Shown piece after piece: positions 8,529 to 17,610 of a DNA stretch of 64,000 nt (positions are counted from its first letter, which is position 1; every line of letters starts with the position of its first letter). A program made the translations under genes and the position numbers. The notes beneath the pieces are model-generated. The model was not told the origin of the DNA and did not search any database. It saw only the letters and a list, made by a program, of their open reading frames with translations. Origin of the DNA: Vibrio viridaestus (GTDB lineage Bacteria > Pseudomonadota > Gammaproteobacteria > Enterobacterales > Vibrionaceae); NCBI RefSeq assembly GCF_003856525.1, contig NZ_RJVQ01000003.1:558001-622000 (forward strand). Reading direction: 5' to 3'.

Positions 8529-9272
8529 CTATTGATCTAGACCTAAATCATTGGTTAATGCTTTAATTTGCTTAAGATCCATCTGATGAACTCTGATTAA
8601 TTGATCCACCTGACTAATCCGAGAGTTAGCTTCATCTTGTTTATCACACGCATCAGAATGTGCATCCCAAGAAGTACCATTTAAGTAGGCATCACATTCC
8701 GTTTTGAATACCTTCAACTTCTTATTAAGATCCGCCTTTTCTTTCTCCAGCTTTTCTAGCTCTTGCTTGACAGTCAGTTCTTTCTGGAAGAGTTCTCTTG
8801 AACGTTCAAAAACCGATGCCTGCATATCCGCTTTTTGATTCAGTTTCTGGTTCTTGCTTTCCGCAGTTTTAAGTTCGCTATCTTTAGAGGAAACTTTTTT
8901 ATCTAATTGCTGCTTCTGTGACTCTAATTGCTTAAGTTTATCTTGCAGCTGTGACACTTTTTCATCTTGCTGCTGCTTTAACTTCTCTATCTGCTCTTCG
9001 TAATCACTTTTAAGTTTTTCTATCTGTTCATCATTTTCTTGCTTGGCTTGTGCAAGCGTTGATGCACTACTTTGATCCATTTGTTTAATATTATTTTCTA
9101 GATCAGTATAAGTTCCTTCCCAATGATTACTCGCTACAGCCGCCCCAATAAGGCCGCCTGCAGCAAGTCCTATTAGCGCCGCGATAGCAATATAAAGAAC
9201 CGATTTTTTGTCTCGTTGCTCTATGATGACCACGTCTTCATCATGTTCGTGATCGTCATTTTTTGTTTTCAT
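8529..9272 (-). CDS. Membrane-anchored coiled-coil protein, unknown function
   Basis: The 247-residue product has an acidic His/Asp/Glu-rich N-terminus ('DDHEHDEDVVIIEQRDKK'). One membrane helix with a glycine-rich end ('YIAIAALIGLAAGGLIGAAV', about residues 26-45) follows, and then a long coiled coil rich in Lys, Glu and Gln through to about residue 205. I chose the ATG at 9272 because TTGGGAGA lies just before it; a TTG four codons upstream would place that ribosome site inside the gene. The gene follows a 52-residue membrane protein by 18 bases and ends at a strong terminator. No family is recognised. A role as an envelope spacer or scaffold is only a guess. Confidence 0.7.
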   Translation of the reverse strand: MKTKNDDHEHDEDVVIIEQRDKKSVLYIAIAALIGLAAGGLIGAAVASNHWEGTYTDLENNIKQMDQSSASTLAQAKQENDEQIEKLKSDYEEQIEKLKQQQDEKVSQLQDKLKQLESQKQQLDKKVSSKDSELKTAESKNQKLNQKADMQASVFERSRELFQKELTVKQELEKLEKEKADLNKKLKVFKTECDAYLNGTSWDAHSDACDKQDEANSRISQVDQLIRVHQMDLKQIKALTNDLGLDQ

Positions 9273-9290
9273 GATATCTCCCAATTAACA

Positions 9291-9449
9291 TCAATGAGCA
9301 AGTTCAGTAATGACCAAAGTCACCAGATAAATAATAAATGCAGCAAGAATGGTAATGACTACCCCTTTCTGCAATCGTTGATTGGTATTGTACCGAACCA
9401 AAACAAATGCCAGAGCGATAAGTACCACAATAGCGATTATGCGGATCAT
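9291..9449 (-). CDS. Small two-helix membrane protein (52 residues)
   Basis: The ORF runs ATG to TGA and encodes 52 residues: M-I-R, then a hydrophobic helix ('IIAIVVLIALAFVLV'), a short polar loop ('RYNTNQRLQKG') and a second helix ('VVITILAAFIIYLVTLVI'), ending E-L-A-H. The positive charge of the loop suggests both ends face the periplasm. It lies 18 bases upstream of the coiled-coil gene on the same strand, so the two probably form an operon. The clean two-helix pattern supports a real small protein; no family is recognised and the ribosome site is weak. Confidence 0.62.
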   Translation of the reverse strand: MIRIIAIVVLIALAFVLVRYNTNQRLQKGVVITILAAFIIYLVTLVITELAH

Positions 9450-9619
9450 ACGTCTATCCTATTTATAACTATATCTAAATTATATTGTTTTTTCGTCAGA
9501 CTTTCGTGCGGATTGATAAAAAACAATAACTAATCAGCTAAGTATAAGTTTCTTATTGTCATTGTACCTCATATGTCTTAACATTCACCTCGCAAATTAT
9601 CCTACAAAGATAATTGTTC

Positions 9620-9840
9620 CAGTGAAGACTGCAGGAGAGAGGTTTTTAACCTACTTATTACAAGTTTGTTAAAATAACCCGCCGAAGAAGTGAATCTTTC
9701 AGGTGCATAGCTCTTAGAAGCTTGCAAGGACTGTAGTTGGAGGAACCTCTGGAGAGAATCGTTTAATCGATCGCCGAAGGAGCAAGTCCCAGCATATTGG
9801 GGTGAAACTCTCAGGCAAAAGGACAGAGGAGTGAAAGGCG
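9620..9840 (+). ncRNA. Tandem glycine riboswitch (two aptamers)
   Basis: Two consecutive gcvT-type glycine aptamers are visible. The first runs about 9627-9735, with GCAGGAGAGA, then CGCCGAAGAAG, 'CTTTCAGGTGC' and AAGGACTGT. The second runs about 9742-9833, with CTCTGGAGAGA, CGCCGAAGGAGCAAG, 'GGTGAAACTCTCAGGCAAAA' and GGACAGAGG. A short linker joins them, as in the cooperative V. cholerae VCI-II element upstream of VC1422. The next gene is the same type of Na+:alanine/glycine symporter, which fits glycine-sensing control of its expression. Confidence 0.95.
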
Positions 9841-9914
9841 ACAATTTTACCTATCCGTTTTGGCGTATTTTTATACCTTGCTTTTGGCTCGCGTATAACG
9901 CACACCTTTCCTCT

Positions 9915-9941
9915 TCTCCTTAGTTAAGTTTTATAAGGGGA
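9915..9941 (+). promoter_or_regulatory. Hairpin covering the symporter ribosome site (likely riboswitch expression platform)
   Basis: TCTCCTTA (9915-9922) can pair with TAAGGGGA (9934-9941), eight base pairs with one G-U, around an 11-base loop. The second arm contains the Shine-Dalgarno AAGGGG, four bases before the ATG at 9946. I see no intrinsic terminator between the aptamers and the gene, so translation control through this hairpin is plausible. Confidence 0.5.
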
Positions 9942-9945
9942 ATTT

Positions 9946-11316
9946 ATGAACCAGTTACAAAATCTACTCAACTCAATCGACAGCTTTGTTTGGGGTCCGC
10001 CACTACTTATTTTGCTCGTGGGTACAGGCGTGTACTTTACTATTAGGCTTGGTCTTCTTCAGTTTCGATATTTACCAACTGCTCTAAAACTTGTTTTTGG
10101 CAAATCCGGTCACTCTCAGTCTGAAGGAGATGTATCGAGCTTTGCCGCATTATGTACTGCGCTATCGGCTACAATTGGTACAGGCAACATCGTTGGTGTC
10201 GCTACAGCAATTAAGCTAGGTGGTCCCGGTGCACTATTCTGGATGTGGATGGCAGCTCTTTTCGGTATGGCAACGAAATACGCTGAATGTTTATTAGCCG
10301 TTAAATACCGTCAAACAGATGAGAAAGGTCAGATGGTCGGCGGACCAATGTACTTTCTCTTAAATGGTGTTGGCTCCAAGTTTTTAGCAACGGCTTTTGC
10401 CATATTCGCTATTGGCGTGGCTTTTTTCGGCATTGGTACTTTCCCACAAGTTAACGCAATCGTTGATGCGGCCAATATTTCGTTCGGTATGTCCAAAGAG
10501 CTTACTGCAATCGTGCTTACGTTACTCGTCGCTATCGTAACGATCGGAGGTATTCAATCTATTAGTCGAGTGGCTTCAAAAGTTGTTCCATCGATGGCTG
10601 TATTTTACGTACTTGCGTGTCTTGCGGTCATTATAAATCAGTCAGAACATCTTATTGCAGCGATTTCTTTAGTCGTGTCTTCTGCATTCTCAACGTCCGC
10701 AGCTACTGGCGGCTTTGCTGGAGCAACAATAATGTTAGCAATCCAGTCTGGTGTTGCCAGAGGGGTATTCTCGAACGAATCCGGGCTTGGAAGCGCACCA
10801 ATGGCAGCAGCGGCGGCAAAAACAAATTCGTGTGTTCGTCAGGGCCTGATATCAATGACTGGTACCTTTTTTGATACCATTTTGATATGTACGATGACAG
10901 GACTGGCACTGATCTTAACCGGTGCTTGGCAAAGTGACTTTGCAGGAGCTGCAATGACAACTCATGCATTTGCTACTGGTTTGAATTCAGATTTGTGGGG
11001 ACCGCTCCTAGTCACAATAGGACTGATGTTTTTCGCCTTCACAACGATACTAGGATGGAACTATTACGGTGAGCGATGCGTTGTATTTTTATTAGGCACC
11101 AAGGCTGTCCTACCCTATAAAATGATATTCATCCTCCTGGTTGCATCGGGCGCTTTCCTCCACCTTGAGCTTATTTGGATTATCGCCGATATCGTCAATG
11201 GGTTGATGGCTATACCTAACTTGATTGGTCTATTGCTTTTACGTAATGTCGTTATCGAAGAAACAAAAAACTATTTTCGCACCGAAGCTTCTGTAACTAG
11301 AGAAGCCGAAGCATAG
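9946..11316 (+). CDS. Sodium:alanine/glycine symporter, AGCS family
   Basis: The 456-residue inner-membrane protein has about ten membrane segments and the AGCS hallmarks 'LSATIGTGNIVGVATAI' (residues 67-83), 'MATKYAECLLAVKYR' and 'GVFSNESGLGSAPMAAAAA' near residue 275. The family brings alanine or glycine into the cell together with Na+. The tandem glycine riboswitch immediately upstream indicates glycine as a regulated substrate. The ribosome site AAGGGG is four to ten bases before the ATG and is partly hidden in a hairpin. A two-way terminator follows. It matches V. cholerae VC1422 in type and context. Confidence 0.94.
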   Translation: MNQLQNLLNSIDSFVWGPPLLILLVGTGVYFTIRLGLLQFRYLPTALKLVFGKSGHSQSEGDVSSFAALCTALSATIGTGNIVGVATAIKLGGPGALFWMWMAALFGMATKYAECLLAVKYRQTDEKGQMVGGPMYFLLNGVGSKFLATAFAIFAIGVAFFGIGTFPQVNAIVDAANISFGMSKELTAIVLTLLVAIVTIGGIQSISRVASKVVPSMAVFYVLACLAVIINQSEHLIAAISLVVSSAFSTSAATGGFAGATIMLAIQSGVARGVFSNESGLGSAPMAAAAAKTNSCVRQGLISMTGTFFDTILICTMTGLALILTGAWQSDFAGAAMTTHAFATGLNSDLWGPLLVTIGLMFFAFTTILGWNYYGERCVVFLLGTKAVLPYKMIFILLVASGAFLHLELIWIIADIVNGLMAIPNLIGLLLLRNVVIEETKNYFRTEASVTREAEA

Positions 11317-11347
11317 AAAAATGCCGGGATTAGCCCGGCATTTTCTT
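11317..11347. terminator. Bidirectional intrinsic terminator between symporter and alcohol dehydrogenase genes
   Basis: AAAATGCCGGG and CCCGGCATTTT form an 11-base stem with a 5-base loop. A-rich and T-rich flanks lie on either side, so it can stop transcripts of both converging genes. Confidence 0.9.
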
Positions 11348-11371
11348 TTCGCTCATTTATAAAACTCACAC

Positions 11372-12517
11372 TTATTTTCCATAGTAGGCAACGCGGTATA
11401 ACTCTTTGACATCTTCAACTGTTGGGTTGCCTGGATTGGTCAGAGTACATGGATCACCGTGTGCGTGTGTACTCATTCGATCTAAGACCGCTTTAAATTT
11501 CTCTTCACTAAAGTCAACTTCGTCACAATCTTTGAAACATGACGGAATACCCAATCCAGCATTCAGTTTACGTACAGATTCTGCAACATCATCAAGCCCA
11601 ATTAATGCTTCAGCAACTTTATACTTCTCTGTGAACTGACGATTATATTCAATGACATAAGGTAAGAGTATTGAGTTAGCTAGACCATGGGTTACGCCAA
11701 ACTCACCACCGATTTTGTGTGCGAGAGAGTGAACTAATCCCAAAGATGCGTTTGTAAACGCCATGCCAGCTAAAGCTGACGCATTGTGCATGTTATAGCG
11801 TGCAGCTTTATTTTTACCGTCTTTAAATGCAGGGACAATGTTTTCTACTACTAGGCGAATTGCTTCAATTGCGTAAGGATCCGTAAATGAAGTGGCCGCG
11901 GTTGAAACAAGTGCTTCGATGGCATGAGTCAGTACATCCATACCGGTATTAGCGGTGATATAGTCTGGCATGGTTTCAGGTAGCAACGGATCCAAGATGG
12001 CGATATCTGGCACCATATCTGCTGCAACAATTGGGTACTTGATGTGATTTTCAGTGTCAGTAATCACTGAAAACGCAGTTATTTCCGACGCTGTGCCACT
12101 GGTTGAAGGAATAGCAATGAATTTCGCTTTATTACGTAAAGGAGGCATTGAGCCCACTTCGATGATGTCTTCGAATTTTAGATGTGGGTGCTCATAGAAA
12201 CACCACATCACTTTTGCCGCATCCAGAGCTGAGCCACCACCAATCGCGACAATCCAATCCGGTTCGAATTTTTGCATCGCTTCCGCACCACGCCACACTG
12301 TAGCAACAGAAGGATTGGGTTCCACACCATCGATAATGATACTTTCAATACCAGCTTCAGCCAAGTGAGCCTGGCATTGATCTAGAAAACCAAAACGTTT
12401 CATGGAGCTTCCGCCAGTGACAATAGCGGCCTTTTTACCCTTTAAGTTTGCTAGTTCAGCAAGCGCGTTTTCACCATAGATTATATCTCTGGGTACTGAG
12501 AATCTCATTATGCTCAT
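11372..12517 (-). CDS. Iron-containing (group III) alcohol dehydrogenase
   Basis: The 381-residue enzyme has the nucleotide-binding 'AIGGGSALDAAK', then 'PSTSGTASEITAFSVI', and the metal-binding region 'GMDVLTHAIEALVS', 'GLVHSLAHKIGGEFGVTHG' with the Asp and three His expected for iron. Group III dehydrogenases interconvert primary alcohols or diols and aldehydes with NAD(P)H in the cytoplasm. I place the start at the ATG at 12517 ('MSIMRFSVPRD') because GGAGAAAG precedes it; an upstream ATG would add 14 poorly conserved residues. It is a single gene between two terminators or gaps. The physiological alcohol cannot be inferred. Confidence 0.9.
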   Translation of the reverse strand: MSIMRFSVPRDIIYGENALAELANLKGKKAAIVTGGSSMKRFGFLDQCQAHLAEAGIESIIIDGVEPNPSVATVWRGAEAMQKFEPDWIVAIGGGSALDAAKVMWCFYEHPHLKFEDIIEVGSMPPLRNKAKFIAIPSTSGTASEITAFSVITDTENHIKYPIVAADMVPDIAILDPLLPETMPDYITANTGMDVLTHAIEALVSTAATSFTDPYAIEAIRLVVENIVPAFKDGKNKAARYNMHNASALAGMAFTNASLGLVHSLAHKIGGEFGVTHGLANSILLPYVIEYNRQFTEKYKVAEALIGLDDVAESVRKLNAGLGIPSCFKDCDEVDFSEEKFKAVLDRMSTHAHGDPCTLTNPGNPTVEDVKELYRVAYYGK

Positions 12518-12676
12518 AACTTTCTCCGATTCATTGGAAGTTTCAGACCTTTTGAGCACACAATATGCCTCTCAAAAGTCTGAAATTCTGATTTAAATCA
12601 GGAAAAGGCTAACAATATTCTCTATTAGCGATTCGAAGCCAATATTTGACACGTCTATCACATTGAAAAACAGATA

Positions 12677-13315
12677 TTACGCAGATTGCTTATCCAGCAA
12701 TAACTTAGCGCCGAGAACGATCAAAACAACACCTGTGGTACCTTCCATCCATTTCATAAATGTCGGGTTTTTCAGGAGCTTTTTCGCTGAATTTAAGACA
12801 GCCGACAGACTGCACTGCCAAACCATAGCGATGACAAAGTGGATACCCGCCATCACCCACGACTGGAGTAATGCTGAATGCTCCATGCTCATAAACTGAG
12901 GTAAAAAGGCGAGATAAAAAACGGCGGTTTTAGGATTGAGTACGTTAGAAAGAAACCCTTCTCTCAGTGAACGCATTAAGCGTAATTGCCCTTGTGTCGT
13001 ATTACTGATTTGGAGCCCATGATTGGTGTTTTTGAGAGACCTAAGACTGGAGATTCCGAGCCAGATTAAATAAACGGCACCGATTGACTTAATAATCTGG
13101 AAAAGCTCAGCTGACTGAGCCAAAACCGCAGAAATACCGATTGCTGAAAAAGTTGCGTGAACAAAGAGCCCGGTACAAATACCTAAACTGGTGACACTGC
13201 CATCGATTAATCCACCACGCGAGGTATTGCGAATAACCAGCGCGGTATCAAGTCCAGGTGTCAAAGTAAGTATGGTAATCGCGATGAGAAACGCTTCTAT
13301 ATTTTGAATATACAT
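12677..13315 (-). CDS. LysE/RhtB-family amino-acid exporter
   Basis: The 212-residue protein has six hydrophobic segments and the family start 'AFLIAITILTLTPGLDTALV', with the conserved T-P-G-x-D/N motif. It also has 'LNPKTAVFYLAFLPQF' near residue 130. The length equals the family standard. Members of this inner-membrane family export amino acids or related small molecules such as threonine and homoserine. It is followed 48 bases upstream by the start side of the phospholipase-like gene on the same strand, so the two could be cotranscribed, though no clear link in function is seen. Confidence 0.88.
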   Translation of the reverse strand: MYIQNIEAFLIAITILTLTPGLDTALVIRNTSRGGLIDGSVTSLGICTGLFVHATFSAIGISAVLAQSAELFQIIKSIGAVYLIWLGISSLRSLKNTNHGLQISNTTQGQLRLMRSLREGFLSNVLNPKTAVFYLAFLPQFMSMEHSALLQSWVMAGIHFVIAMVWQCSLSAVLNSAKKLLKNPTFMKWMEGTTGVVLIVLGAKLLLDKQSA

Positions 13316-13363
13316 CCCTGAAAAACTGCCAATAAAACAAACTTAAAATCCTTATACATCAAG

Positions 13364-14293
13364 TTACGCTCTCTGTCTCTTACTGTATTTGTCCCAGATG
13401 GTCATTACACCATTTTCATCTTCACCGATATCAAGATTCCATTGTTTTATCCAATCAAGGTCACCGTTGTAAACAACACTGTTCCACAATAAATTCAAGT
13501 AATGCCCTACTTCATCAACACAAAGATCAAACAGCTCGTCATAAGGCATTCTACCAGCGGGGGTCGGCAGATTATTAATAAATTGCGGTTGTATATCTTT
13601 GATATCTGGATATTTTAGCCCCACGAAGGCAGCGACATGTCGTGAGAAAGGAAAGAGCTGGTAGTTATCTTCCACCACATTAATGACTTTCTGAAAGGAC
13701 TCAAACCAAAGTCGGATGTTCGGCATTTCTACTTTGTTTGGCATATCGATACTCAGAAGGCCTAATGACCATATATCGATTAAGATAGGATCGAGTGGAC
13801 TATCCCGTCCGGAACAGCACTCTAACGTTCGCGATACTCTTTCTTTATTACCTATATCACCAAGTCCCATACGATGCCATATATGGGCATCCTGATGCAT
13901 CTCACAAACGCGATGGAGATTCTTGTTCTCCTTATAGTGTCCGACCGTACGTTCTATAACCGGATGAATGGTAATATCTGCCACGATATGGGCCAGATAG
14001 CCGCTAAGCCAAGCATAAGCCTTTGCAAAACAGTGGCCTTGCAATGATTTTACATATTCAATCATCTTAATGAGACAACTGTTCACACCAGAAGAATGCA
14101 TAATATCTGCCCAAAGAGCCTGCGGCTTATTGCCAAAGACTAAATATGGAAAGTCTGGAGCTAGTGACCCTAACTCCATAAAGGGCTGATTCATAGTCAG
14201 AATTCGGCGAGCATCACTATCAAACTCTCGGACAAAATAATCCGAGAGGATCATTTTATTAACTACTGTTATGTGGGCAAATGCACCTGGCAT
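13364..14293 (-). CDS. Zinc-dependent phospholipase C-like protein
   Basis: The 309-residue protein begins 'MPGAFAHITVVNKM' and contains 'GSLAPDFPYL', 'WLSGYLAHIVADITIHPVI' and 'CEMHQDAHIW'. This spread of His and Asp residues is typical of the zinc-dependent phospholipase C / S1-P1 nuclease-like superfamily. No signal peptide is seen, so the protein appears cytoplasmic, unlike secreted bacterial PLCs. AGGA lies nine bases before the ATG. Such proteins are common in vibrios and are usually annotated only by domain, so the activity is inferred from the fold. Confidence 0.72.
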   Translation of the reverse strand: MPGAFAHITVVNKMILSDYFVREFDSDARRILTMNQPFMELGSLAPDFPYLVFGNKPQALWADIMHSSGVNSCLIKMIEYVKSLQGHCFAKAYAWLSGYLAHIVADITIHPVIERTVGHYKENKNLHRVCEMHQDAHIWHRMGLGDIGNKERVSRTLECCSGRDSPLDPILIDIWSLGLLSIDMPNKVEMPNIRLWFESFQKVINVVEDNYQLFPFSRHVAAFVGLKYPDIKDIQPQFINNLPTPAGRMPYDELFDLCVDEVGHYLNLLWNSVVYNGDLDWIKQWNLDIGEDENGVMTIWDKYSKRQRA

Positions 14294-14363
14294 CAGAATT
14301 CCTAAGAATCCGTTTAAGTTAGTTAAGATCCTATGAGAACTCTATTACAAAAATATGGCTGAC

Positions 14364-16769
14364 TTACTCTGACTTTGTTGCCAATAATTTTTCCAATTCG
14401 AATTTAGGTACTGGCGGTGAATAGTAATATCCCTGAATAATCTGGCATCCTCTCTCAGCGACAAAATTAAGTTGTTCCACCGTTTCAACCCCTTCAACTA
14501 CGATATTCAAACGTAGATCTTGAGCCATTTTAATAATTGTTGAGGTTAATTTTGCCTGCTCTTCATCATCTGGGATTCTGGTAATGAAACTTCGGTCTAT
14601 TTTTAAAGTATCCCACGGCATTTTGGATAAATACGATAATGATGAATACCCAGTACCGAAATCATCCACTGCCAAGCAAACCCCCAACTGTTTGAGTTGG
14701 TCAAGCAGCGGGAATACCTCTTTTTCTCTCTCAATGTAGGCTGATTCCGTTAATTCCAGTTCAAGTAAGTGACGAGGGAAATGAGTCGTCTCGAGCGCTT
14801 TGTTTAGGGATGTAATAAACTGACCAAAGCGTAACTGGTGCGCTGAAACATTGACTGATAATTTAATATTGCGTTCCGCCCATGTAACTGCATCACTACA
14901 CGCTTTACAAAGTACGTATTCTCCAAGCTTTTCAATCAGTCCGGTTGCTTCTGCTACTGGAATAAACTCCGCAGGTGAGATCCACCCTAGTTCTTGATCT
15001 CTCCAACGCGCCAAAGCTTCAACACCGATTAATGTTTCGGTAGTGGTTTGATATTGAGGTTGGTAATACACTTCAATTTCATTATTTTCGATTGCAACTT
15101 TTAAGTGAGAACTCAACGTTAATTTACGTTGGCTTTCAATGGTTAGACGATCTTCATAGATGCCGTAGGTGCCTCGCCGATTTTTCTTCGCTTCATACAT
15201 TCCGGCATCGGCTTCTTGCAATAGATTGCGTGCTTCATTAACTGACTGAAAACTCGCACCGATAGTTGCTGATATATAGACTTCTGTTGATCGCTCAAGC
15301 TGAATAACTTGTTTAAGTGAATCTTGTATATCCGCAATAATACGCTTGCTCAATTCATAATCGTACACGTTGAGGAGCAAAGCGAACTCATCTCCACCCG
15401 TTCGACACAATACGCCAACATGGCCACTGTACTGGTTTTGTACTTGCAGTAAGCGAGTTGATACCTGTTTCAACACTTCATCACCTGCAGCATGTCCATA
15501 ACTGTCGTTCACGTCTTTAAAATGGTCTAAATCGATGATCAGTAGCGCAGCTGCTCTACCACTTGCTTCATGCAATTTCTCATCCAGAACACGACGATTA
15601 GGTAATTGAGTTAATTGATCGTGTCGTGCAAGATGATTTAACTTACTCTGCGCTTGCTTTTGCTCATCGATGTTGACAAGAGAGAAAACAAAGGTTGATT
15701 CTTTGTTCGATGAAGATCTCACTTTTGTAACTGAGAGTAATCCCTGATGTTGATAACGTTCACCAAAGGTTACTTCACCACGCCATTTACCGGATAACAC
15801 CTGAGTATTATGAATTAATAAGCCATTGTGCTGAAACAATGCACTCACCACCGTGTTTTTATTCGAGATATCGTCGTTTGATAACTTGAGCATCTCAAGA
15901 AATGATTGGTTCGCCTGAATAACTTGCCCACTATGAGAGACAAATGCGAGTCCTTCACTTGAGTTTTTAAATACCGTTGCTGCCTGTTCTAATCCGTATT
16001 CTTGATCTGACATTTCTTCGATAATTTGTGAACTCGTTTTAAACAACAGTCCCCAACGAAACGTATCTGACTCAAGGTAGTGAATGAAAGACTCTCTTTT
16101 TACTACCGCAAATATAAGGAGAGGGATACTAAATGAAGTTGCCGTTAAGACTTTTCCGTCTAATCCTCCAAAAACAATCGCAACAATCTCTGGACTGAAA
16201 CCAAACGCAATTAGTGGAAAAGCAATTCCATCGAAACACAAAACAGAGATGAACAAGAGAATATAGATACACGCACTGAGTGCCGGAGCAAGATTGATCT
16301 TCTTGATTTGTTCAAACAAAAACAGAAGAACCAATAATTCCGAGATAATTAGAACTCCCCCCAAAATAATAAATGGAGTCGAGACATCGAATAAGGCTGC
16401 GGATGTGTTGTGTGGATTGATAACGGAATTATTTTCGAGGCTTTTCGCCACCAAAGATGAAAATAATACGTTAAATAGATCGACGAAAATCACCAAACGA
16501 ACGACATGGCGTAGTATGAAAAAATCTTTCTCCACTAAAACAAAAAGCACGGCTGTCATCATAAAGGCGCCGTAGCAAATGTTACCACCTGACACGTTTA
16601 TTTCTGAGGTGATAGGAAGTGAATACACGTTTCCAAAGAATCCACCAATCAAAAGTACAAGTGCCAGATAAATGTAGTACGAGACCCTGCGGATCGGGCC
16701 ATCTAGTGTGGTGAAATACAGTGGAAATAACGAAAATAGCGCAACTTGAAGAAGAAAAAGTCCGAACAT
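14364..16769 (-). CDS. Membrane GGDEF-EAL protein (c-di-GMP turnover) with 7-8 TM sensor
   Basis: The 801-residue protein has a membrane region with seven or eight helices (residues 1-230). A PAS-like segment follows ('QAATVFKNSSEGLAFVSHSG', about 255-370), then a GGDEF domain with intact GGDEF at 458-462, and an EAL domain with intact EAL at 584-586. The EAL domain keeps 'NVSAHQL', 'ELTES', 'VDDFGTGYSSLSYL', 'KIDRSFI' and 'EGVET', so both cyclase and phosphodiesterase activity are possible. Such proteins tune c-di-GMP in response to a membrane signal. The sensor type is not recognised with confidence. It is a single gene, with no partner next to it. Confidence 0.92.
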   Translation of the reverse strand: MFGLFLLQVALFSLFPLYFTTLDGPIRRVSYYIYLALVLLIGGFFGNVYSLPITSEINVSGGNICYGAFMMTAVLFVLVEKDFFILRHVVRLVIFVDLFNVLFSSLVAKSLENNSVINPHNTSAALFDVSTPFIILGGVLIISELLVLLFLFEQIKKINLAPALSACIYILLFISVLCFDGIAFPLIAFGFSPEIVAIVFGGLDGKVLTATSFSIPLLIFAVVKRESFIHYLESDTFRWGLLFKTSSQIIEEMSDQEYGLEQAATVFKNSSEGLAFVSHSGQVIQANQSFLEMLKLSNDDISNKNTVVSALFQHNGLLIHNTQVLSGKWRGEVTFGERYQHQGLLSVTKVRSSSNKESTFVFSLVNIDEQKQAQSKLNHLARHDQLTQLPNRRVLDEKLHEASGRAAALLIIDLDHFKDVNDSYGHAAGDEVLKQVSTRLLQVQNQYSGHVGVLCRTGGDEFALLLNVYDYELSKRIIADIQDSLKQVIQLERSTEVYISATIGASFQSVNEARNLLQEADAGMYEAKKNRRGTYGIYEDRLTIESQRKLTLSSHLKVAIENNEIEVYYQPQYQTTTETLIGVEALARWRDQELGWISPAEFIPVAEATGLIEKLGEYVLCKACSDAVTWAERNIKLSVNVSAHQLRFGQFITSLNKALETTHFPRHLLELELTESAYIEREKEVFPLLDQLKQLGVCLAVDDFGTGYSSLSYLSKMPWDTLKIDRSFITRIPDDEEQAKLTSTIIKMAQDLRLNIVVEGVETVEQLNFVAERGCQIIQGYYYSPPVPKFELEKLLATKSE

Positions 16770-16879
16770 AGTGTGTAATGTCGTTATATTGGTCAGATCA
16801 ATAGTTTACACTGACTTTTCTTGTGGATCATCTCTATGTTACATACCCTATTCTATTTACAGAAAACGAAAAGAAAAAA

Positions 16880-16909
16880 ATCGCACTGTCCAGAGAAAAC
16901 AAGTGCGAT
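16880..16909 (-). terminator. Intrinsic terminator after the HIT gene
   Basis: ATCGCACT and AGTGCGAT form an 8-base stem with a 14-base loop. On the minus strand seven T follow. It lies about 33 bases past the HIT gene stop. Confidence 0.78.
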
Positions 16910-16941
16910 CAAACTACTAATAAAATATATTTTAGTTAGAA

Positions 16942-17367
16942 TTAAGCTTCTAAGCTTTGTCTAAGCTGAGAAATGTATTGCTGATATTCGTCTTCCTGAA
17001 GATGAACTTTTGGATCGGGAGTAATGGCAAATACGCCACCCCATGCCGGACCATCTTCGTATTTAGGAACTAAGTGGAAATGCATATGATGTAGCTTATC
17101 GCCAAAGGCGGCATAGTTAATTTTGTCAGGTTTAAACACAGCTTCCATAGCTTTAACGGCTTTTGCCATATCTTGAGCAAACAATGGTAAATCTTCAGCC
17201 GGAATATCAGTTAGCTCTTTTGCATGTCCTTTATAAGCAACAATGCAACGACCTTTGTAAGTCTGATCTTTGAAAAAGAAAAAAGTTGATACACTTAATT
17301 CTGCGATTTCATACATCAGATTTGTTAGTCTTTCATCCTTCGTACAATAGAAACAACTATTATCCAT
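16942..17367 (-). CDS. HIT-family hydrolase
   Basis: The 141-residue protein carries the histidine triad 'LHHMHFHLVPKYEDG' (H-x-H-x-H) near residue 95 and an N-terminal Cys pair ('CFYC'). HIT proteins hydrolyse or transfer nucleotides from substrates such as AMP-lysine, ApnA or nucleotidyl sugars. The GGVFAITPDPK tail and length fit the bacterial group. The ATG at 17367 is preferred because GAGG lies about ten bases upstream; a TTG five codons earlier would overlap that site. It is a lone gene on the minus strand with its own terminator. The physiological substrate is unknown. Confidence 0.88.
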   Translation of the reverse strand: MDNSCFYCTKDERLTNLMYEIAELSVSTFFFFKDQTYKGRCIVAYKGHAKELTDIPAEDLPLFAQDMAKAVKAMEAVFKPDKINYAAFGDKLHHMHFHLVPKYEDGPAWGGVFAITPDPKVHLQEDEYQQYISQLRQSLEA

Positions 17368-17610
17368 TTTGAAACGCCTCAATTTGAATTTTTGGATATC
17401 TTATTGAATACATGCGTTACCATATCATTAGATGAAAATGAAATAAGTGTTTCATATCAAAATTTTGTGGATTTAAAATTCCAAAAACAAATCTATCGTG
17501 GCCTATTCTTAATAATATTGCTGATAAAAATTTGAAAAGGTTGTGATTCCTATTCCTCAAAGCTAGATTATAACTAGCGCCTTCAATATTGATAATAAAG
17601 GAAAATCTAC

